Source of the DNA: an uncultured Opitutia bacterium
GTDB lineage: Bacteria > Verrucomicrobiota > Verrucomicrobiia > Opitutales > Opitutaceae
Length of the DNA stretch: 64,000 bases
Assembly (NCBI GenBank): GCA_903827245.1
Contig: CAIKHO010000021.1
Coordinates: 26,144 to 90,143, forward strand
Direction: 5' to 3'
The number at the start of each line of letters is the position of its first letter. Position 1 is the first letter of the stretch. Positions 60,365 to 64,000 of the stretch are shown piece after piece. The notes below the pieces were generated by a model that ran no database searches, was not told the origin of the DNA, and was given only the letters and a program-made list of their open reading frames with translations. A program made the position numbers and the translations under genes.

Positions 60365-61503
60365 TGCCCGCCGTGACGGCAAGTGGGAGTGACAAGTGGC
60401 GGATTAGAACTCATTTCAACCCCAGCGTGTCCCTTTCCGACCCCTTGCCACTCGCCATCCCGCACTCGCCACTCAGGCGTGCTACCGGACTCGTGCTCGT
60501 CACGGGGGGCACGGGTTTTCTCGGTCGAAGACTCGTGGCCCGGTTGCTGGCCGAGGGGCGCCGCGTGACTGTGCTGGGCCGCACGCCGGCATCGGATCTC
60601 GAGGCGCGCGGTGTGCGCTTTGTACGGGCCTCGCTGGACGAGACCGCGGCAGTGCGAGCGGCGTGTGCGGGCATTGAAACGGTTTTCCACGTGGCCGCGA
60701 AGGTCGGGGTATGGGGCCGCTACGACGATTTCTTCCGCACCAACGTGCTCGGCACCCGTGCGCTGCTGGAGGGTTGCCGCGCGCAGGGCGTGAAGCATCT
60801 CATCCACACCAGCACCCCGAGCGTCGTCTATAACGGCGCCGACCTGCGGAACGTGGACGAATCGCTGCCACTCACGACCAACTGCCCGAGCCCCTATCCG
60901 CTGACCAAGGCGCTGGCGGAGCGGGAAGTGCTGGCCGCGAATTCCCCGGGACTGCGCACGATCGCGCTGCGGCCGCACCTCATCTGGGGTGTGGGCGACC
61001 CGCACCTCGTCCCCCGGCTTCTCGACCGGGCCCGCGCCGGCCGCCTGCGCATCGTGGGCGAGGGCAAAAACCGCGTCGACATGGTCCACGTCGAAAACGC
61101 CGTCGACGCCCACCTCCTCGCCGAACAGTCCCTGGCCTCTTGTCACCTATTGGGTGACAAACCGGCAGCGGGGGGTGGCCCCGCAGGACGGGCTTATTTC
61201 ATTACGAATGGGGAGCCGGTCGGGCTTTGGGACTGGATCAACGGCCTGTTGCGCGGGCTGGGGGAGCCCGCGGTGACGAAGCACATTTCACTCGGTGCGG
61301 CGTCAGCCCTCGGTGTGGCCTGCGAGACCCTGTGGCGCGTGCTACCCCTGCGTGGCGAGCCGCCGATGACGCGTTTCATTGCCGCCGAGCTGGCGAAGGA
61401 CCACTGGTTCAACCTTGCGGCGGCGCGCCGCGATCTCGGCTACGTGCCGCGGGTCAGCATGACGGCCGGCACGGCCGAGCTGATCGCGTCGTTGAAAAAA
61501 TAA
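60364..61503 (+). CDS. oleD: OleD-type NAD-dependent epimerase/reductase
   Basis: Short-chain extended dehydrogenase of up to 379 residues. Rossmann motif VLVTGGTGFLGRRLVARLL, catalytic YPLTKALAE (Y-x3-K), and RTIALRPHLIWGVGDPHLVP. In the Ole pathway OleD reduces 2-alkyl-3-ketoacids to the 3-hydroxy acids used by OleC. The frame starts at ATG 60364 overlapping the oleC stop, but its first 43 codons cover an inverted repeat and the conserved core begins at VLVTGG; a GTG at 60493 is a likely alternative. A palindrome at 61140-61160 is read in frame as SCHLLGDK. Both are noted as oddities. Confidence 0.85.
   Translation: MPAVTASGSDKWRIRTHFNPSVSLSDPLPLAIPHSPLRRATGLVLVTGGTGFLGRRLVARLLAEGRRVTVLGRTPASDLEARGVRFVRASLDETAAVRAACAGIETVFHVAAKVGVWGRYDDFFRTNVLGTRALLEGCRAQGVKHLIHTSTPSVVYNGADLRNVDESLPLTTNCPSPYPLTKALAEREVLAANSPGLRTIALRPHLIWGVGDPHLVPRLLDRARAGRLRIVGEGKNRVDMVHVENAVDAHLLAEQSLASCHLLGDKPAAGGGPAGRAYFITNGEPVGLWDWINGLLRGLGEPAVTKHISLGAASALGVACETLWRVLPLRGEPPMTRFIAAELAKDHWFNLAAARRDLGYVPRVSMTAGTAELIASLKK
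60378..60474. repeat. AAGTGGGAGTG-type inverted repeat at the oleD start
   Basis: Left arm 60378-60401 (GGCAAGTGGGAGTGACAAGT onward) and right arm 60443-60474 (CCTTGCCACTCGCCATCCCG onward), built from GAGTGGC/GCCACTC units. It lies in the N-terminal reading frame of oleD if the upstream start is used. Confidence 0.75.
61140..61160. repeat. TTGTCACC-N5-GGTGACAA palindrome inside oleD
   Basis: A perfect 8-bp inverted repeat with loop TATTG, core GTCACCTATTGGGTGAC, nearly the same as the intergenic copy at 18343-18371. It lies in the oleD coding frame in a loop between AEQSLA and AYFITNGEP, suggesting a mobile hairpin that was tolerated in a loop. Confidence 0.75.
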
Positions 61504-61510
61504 CGCAGGA

Positions 61511-62314
61511 TCACTTCCCCCGCTGGCGCACCGCCTCGAACAGAGTGATGATCGTGGCCATGGCGACATTGAGCGAATCGGCCTGGCCGGCCATCGGGAT
61601 GCGCACTGGGAGGTCGGCGTTTTTTAACCAGAATTCGCTCAGGCCATATTGCTCGCTGCCCATGACAATGGCGAGAGGACCGCGCAGGTCGGCATTGGAA
61701 TAAAGCGCCTTCGCGGCGGGCGTGGTCGCCACCGTGCGGATTTTTTTGTCCCGCAGCCAGGCCAGCACGCCGGCGCTTTCCCCCACGACGCACGGCACGG
61801 AAAACAGCACGCCGGTCGAGGCGCGCACGACATTGGGATTGAAGAGGTCGGTGACCGGATCGCAGACGATGACGGCATTGCACCCGGCGGCGTCGGCGCT
61901 GCGCAGGATCGTGCCAAGGTTGCCGGGCTTTTCGATGGCCTCGACCACGAGCAGAAAGGGGATGGCCGGCAAGGACAGGTCGTCCAGCGCACGTTTCCAT
62001 TGCGGGGCGACAGCGAGCAGGCCGTCGGGCCGTTCACGATAGGCCACCTTCGCGAAGGCGTCCTTGGTCAGCTCGAACAGCTGGGCGCCGGCGGCCCGGG
62101 CCTGTTCGATCAGGGCCGATTCGTTTTCGCCGAGAAACCAGTCGGGAGCGAAATAAAGTTCGCGCAGCGGCACCTGCTTTTCCAGCGCCCGGCGGATCTC
62201 CCGGTAGCCCTCGACGAGGAAGACGCCCGCCTCGTCGCGCGGCCGGCGGTCGCGCAGGCGCACGAGCTCCTTGATCCGGGGATTCTGGAGGCTGGAGATT
62301 TTTTCGGGAACCAC
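61511..62314 (-). CDS. SpoU/TrmH-family RNA 2'-O-methyltransferase
   Basis: 267 residues. N-terminal substrate-binding part starts ISSLQNPRIKELVRLRDRRP; the SPOUT knot carries EKPGNLGTILRSADAAG (motif 1), IVMGSEQYGLS (motif 2) and IPMAGQADSLNVAMATIIT (motif 3). These methylate ribose in rRNA or tRNA; which site cannot be told. It begins at GTG 62314. Converges with oleD; the spacer to the divergent methyltransferase carries an inverted repeat. Confidence 0.88.
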   Translation of the reverse strand: MVPEKISSLQNPRIKELVRLRDRRPRDEAGVFLVEGYREIRRALEKQVPLRELYFAPDWFLGENESALIEQARAAGAQLFELTKDAFAKVAYRERPDGLLAVAPQWKRALDDLSLPAIPFLLVVEAIEKPGNLGTILRSADAAGCNAVIVCDPVTDLFNPNVVRASTGVLFSVPCVVGESAGVLAWLRDKKIRTVATTPAAKALYSNADLRGPLAIVMGSEQYGLSEFWLKNADLPVRIPMAGQADSLNVAMATIITLFEAVRQRGK

Positions 62315-62320
62315 GGAATT

Positions 62321-62407
62321 AGGTCACCACGAAACTCACGAAACACACGAAAGAAAAAATACCGCTTCGTTTTCGTCCCTTTCGTGTATTTCGTGTGTTT
62401 CGTGGTT
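62321..62407. repeat. CACGAAACAC-type inverted repeat before the RNA methyltransferase
   Basis: Left arm 62321-62353 (CCACGAAACTCACGAAACAC onward) and right arm 62379-62407 (TTTCGTGTATTTCGTGTGTT onward) are near-complementary. The GTG start at 62402 lies inside the right arm. Same family as 50783-50862. Confidence 0.85.
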
Positions 62408-63712
62408 AAAAACAGGAAATTCAACGACCAGCCGTTCGCCTATCACCAGGAGATCGAGCTGGAGATCACCACGCTCACTAACCTCGGCTCCGGCCTTGGA
62501 CGGGTAAAGTTGGCGGACAAGACCGAGGAGGGCCACATCCTCCGTAGCTCAACGAGCGAAGGAGGATGGGTCGTGATGGTGCCCTTCACGCTCCCGGGCG
62601 AACGGGTACGGGTGCGGGTATTCCGCAACCAGAAGAATTTCTCGGAGGCGGACCTGGTCGAGGTCCTGACGCCCTCACCGCACCGGGTGGCTCCGAAATG
62701 CCCGATCTTCGGCCGCTGCGGCGGCTGTCAGTACCAGCACCTGGCCTATGCGGAGCAGCTGGCCTGGAAACAGCGCCAGGTCGCTGAACTGCTGAAGCAC
62801 ATGGCGGGAGTGGAATTTCCTGTAGCCCCGGTCATCGCCTCGCCGCGGGAGTTTGGCTACCGCTCGAAGATCACGCCGCACTTCGCGGCGCCGCGCCGCG
62901 AAGTGCGGCCGGAGGCGGGAGGCGAAGGGCCGGTAACGAAGGAGTTTCCGATTGGCTTTCTGCGTCAGGGCACGCGGTTCGACATTGTCGATGTGCCGCA
63001 CTGCGACATTGCAACGGATGCGATCAATGCACGCCTCCCCGCGGTGCGATCCAACCTTCGCGTGCGTGCGGCCGCCGGTGAATTCGCGCGAGGAGCGACG
63101 CTGCTGCTGCGGGACGCGAGCGGCGAGGTGACGACGGATTACGAGGCAATTGTCACGGAGACGGTCAGCGAGCTGAAGCTCCGTTTCCTCGCGCGCGACT
63201 TTTTCCAAAACAACCCGTTCATCCTGCCGGCCTTCACGGGCTATGTCCGGGCACAGGCCGCGGCGAGCGGGGCGCGGTTCCTGATCGACGCCTACTGCGG
63301 CAGCGGGCTTTTCGCCCTGACTGCGGCGCACGCATTCGAACGCGTGGCCGGGGTGGAAATCAGCGAGAGCAGCGTCAAGTTCGCGCGGCAAAACGCCGCG
63401 GCCAATGGCATCGTCAACGCCACCTTCCAGGCCGGCGACGCCGCAGCGATCTTCGCCGGACTCGATTTTCCGCCCGCGGACACGGCCGTCATCATCGATC
63501 CCCCGCGCAAAGGCTGCGACGAAAGCTTCCTCCACCAGCTCTTCGCCTTCGGCCCGAGGGCCGTCGTCTACGTCTCCTGCGACCCCGCCACACAGATCCG
63601 CGATCTGACGCATTTCCTGTCCTCGGGCTATGCACTAAGCGCAGTCCAACCCTTCGACCTATTCCCGCAAACCCGGCATTTGGAGTGCGTAATCACGCTG
63701 CAACGCGGATAA
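62402..63712 (+). CDS. 23S rRNA/tRNA uracil-5-methyltransferase family protein
   Basis: About 436 residues of the RlmCD/TrmA/RumA family. TRAM-like N-terminal strand, then cysteines CPIFGRCGGCQYQH for an iron-sulfur cluster, motif I FLIDAYCGSGLFALTAA, the catalytic VIIDPPRKGC and the active-site cysteine motif VVYVSCDPATQ. It methylates C5 of uridine in rRNA or tRNA. The nearest good start is GTG 62402, within the repeat; no ATG is in frame before the conserved region. The stop is 16 nt before the stop of the opposite-strand lipoate ligase. Confidence 0.88.
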   Translation: MVKNRKFNDQPFAYHQEIELEITTLTNLGSGLGRVKLADKTEEGHILRSSTSEGGWVVMVPFTLPGERVRVRVFRNQKNFSEADLVEVLTPSPHRVAPKCPIFGRCGGCQYQHLAYAEQLAWKQRQVAELLKHMAGVEFPVAPVIASPREFGYRSKITPHFAAPRREVRPEAGGEGPVTKEFPIGFLRQGTRFDIVDVPHCDIATDAINARLPAVRSNLRVRAAAGEFARGATLLLRDASGEVTTDYEAIVTETVSELKLRFLARDFFQNNPFILPAFTGYVRAQAAASGARFLIDAYCGSGLFALTAAHAFERVAGVEISESSVKFARQNAAANGIVNATFQAGDAAAIFAGLDFPPADTAVIIDPPRKGCDESFLHQLFAFGPRAVVYVSCDPATQIRDLTHFLSSGYALSAVQPFDLFPQTRHLECVITLQRG

Positions 63713-63728
63713 TCTCCCGGCCTGTTCC

Positions 63729-64000
63729 TCAGCGATGGTCCGTCCATTCCGATGACGAATAATGTTCAACGAGGCCGATCACTTCGTCCTCGTTGAAATC
63801 GGGCCATGGCACGGGCTCGGCTTGAGTGCCCAGGGCGGCGGCTAGTTGGTGCGTGAAATCCTCGTGGAAGCGGTCCCAGTTCACGCCCGGGCCCGCGGCG
63901 GGGCGCCAGATCGAACCCTGGAAAAGGAGGCCGTGCTTGTTTCGCTTCTGCGCGGCTCCGGCGATTTTTTTGCCGGAGGCTTTGTGTATGACGTCGTGAA
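63729..64000 (-). CDS. Lipoate-protein ligase-like protein, C-terminal part (partial)
   Basis: The frame read on the minus strand begins beyond the window and ends at a TGA at 63729-63731, leaving 89 residues. The core segment HDVIHKASGKKIAGAAQKRN is the lysine-containing motif of the biotin/lipoate A/B ligase fold (K-x-K-I-A-G-x-A-Q), followed by HGLLFQGSIWRP. It probably attaches lipoate or octanoate to carrier domains. The rest of the gene is outside the window. Confidence 0.78.
   Translation of the reverse strand, partial: HDVIHKASGKKIAGAAQKRNKHGLLFQGSIWRPAAGPGVNWDRFHEDFTHQLAAALGTQAEPVPWPDFNEDEVIGLVEHYSSSEWTDHR

Overview
The window looks like a chromosomal segment of a high-GC Verrucomicrobiota bacterium, most likely an opitutaceous relative (Opitutus/Lacunisphaera type). 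This is inferred from the gene mix (OleC/OleD olefin genes, DUF5069, DUF486, a RelE-like gene fused by overlap to pssA, a shortened AtpH) and from the many low-complexity intergenic inverted repeats. No rRNA, tRNA, CRISPR array, transposase or phage gene was seen. About 60 protein genes are supported, nearly all housekeeping.

Layout. 1-9.1 kb: hairpin-rich leader, a DUF3592 protein, an SNF2 helicase with a SWIM finger, glycyl-tRNA synthetase, a Spy-like periplasmic protein, a cyclase, a GNAT acetyltransferase and a 42-residue membrane peptide. 9.2-12.4 kb: a CUT1-type sugar ABC transporter in which the solute-binding protein is fused to the first permease, with no ATPase gene nearby. 12.7-16.3 kb: RelE-like ORF overlapping pssA, then dnaN and an uncharacterised membrane protein. 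16.4-21 kb: an unknown gene and molybdenum cofactor genes (moaA divergent from moeA-moaC-moaD-moaE). 21-31.4 kb: small membrane protein, gnd, a small acidic protein, DUF5069, gltD-gltB, a glutaredoxin and DUF486. 31.5-38.2 kb: recA, then a MarR/SRPBCC pair divergent from a three-gene MacB-like ABC export system.

38.3-44.4 kb: mnmE-mnmG (tRNA wobble-uridine modification), a PhoB/PhoR-type two-component pair, trmB. 44.5-51.3 kb: complete F1Fo ATP synthase operon atpBEFHAGDC. 51.4-54.2 kb: ferrous iron uptake feoA-feoA-feoB plus a Cys-rich small membrane protein. 54.2-58.5 kb: exoD-like gene, queE and queC (7-deazaguanine pathway), a histone-deacetylase-like hydrolase, ribonuclease D. 58.7-61.5 kb: oleC-oleD. 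61.5-64 kb: two RNA methyltransferases and the C-terminal end of a lipoate-protein ligase running off the window.

The most unusual feature is non-coding. At least eleven long imperfect inverted repeats sit in gaps between genes, usually with the distal arm 0-22 nt before a start codon and sometimes overlapping a start or stop codon. Each arm is built from short internal quasi-repeats, and most arms differ in sequence from site to site while keeping the same architecture. Two of them interrupt the ATP synthase operon. Separately there are true repeated sequences: a perfect 31-nt hairpin element present after two genes 42 kb apart, a 40-nt REP-like element present twice (one copy with an internal deletion), and a GTCACC/GGTGAC palindrome found once between moaA and moeA and once inside the oleD coding region.
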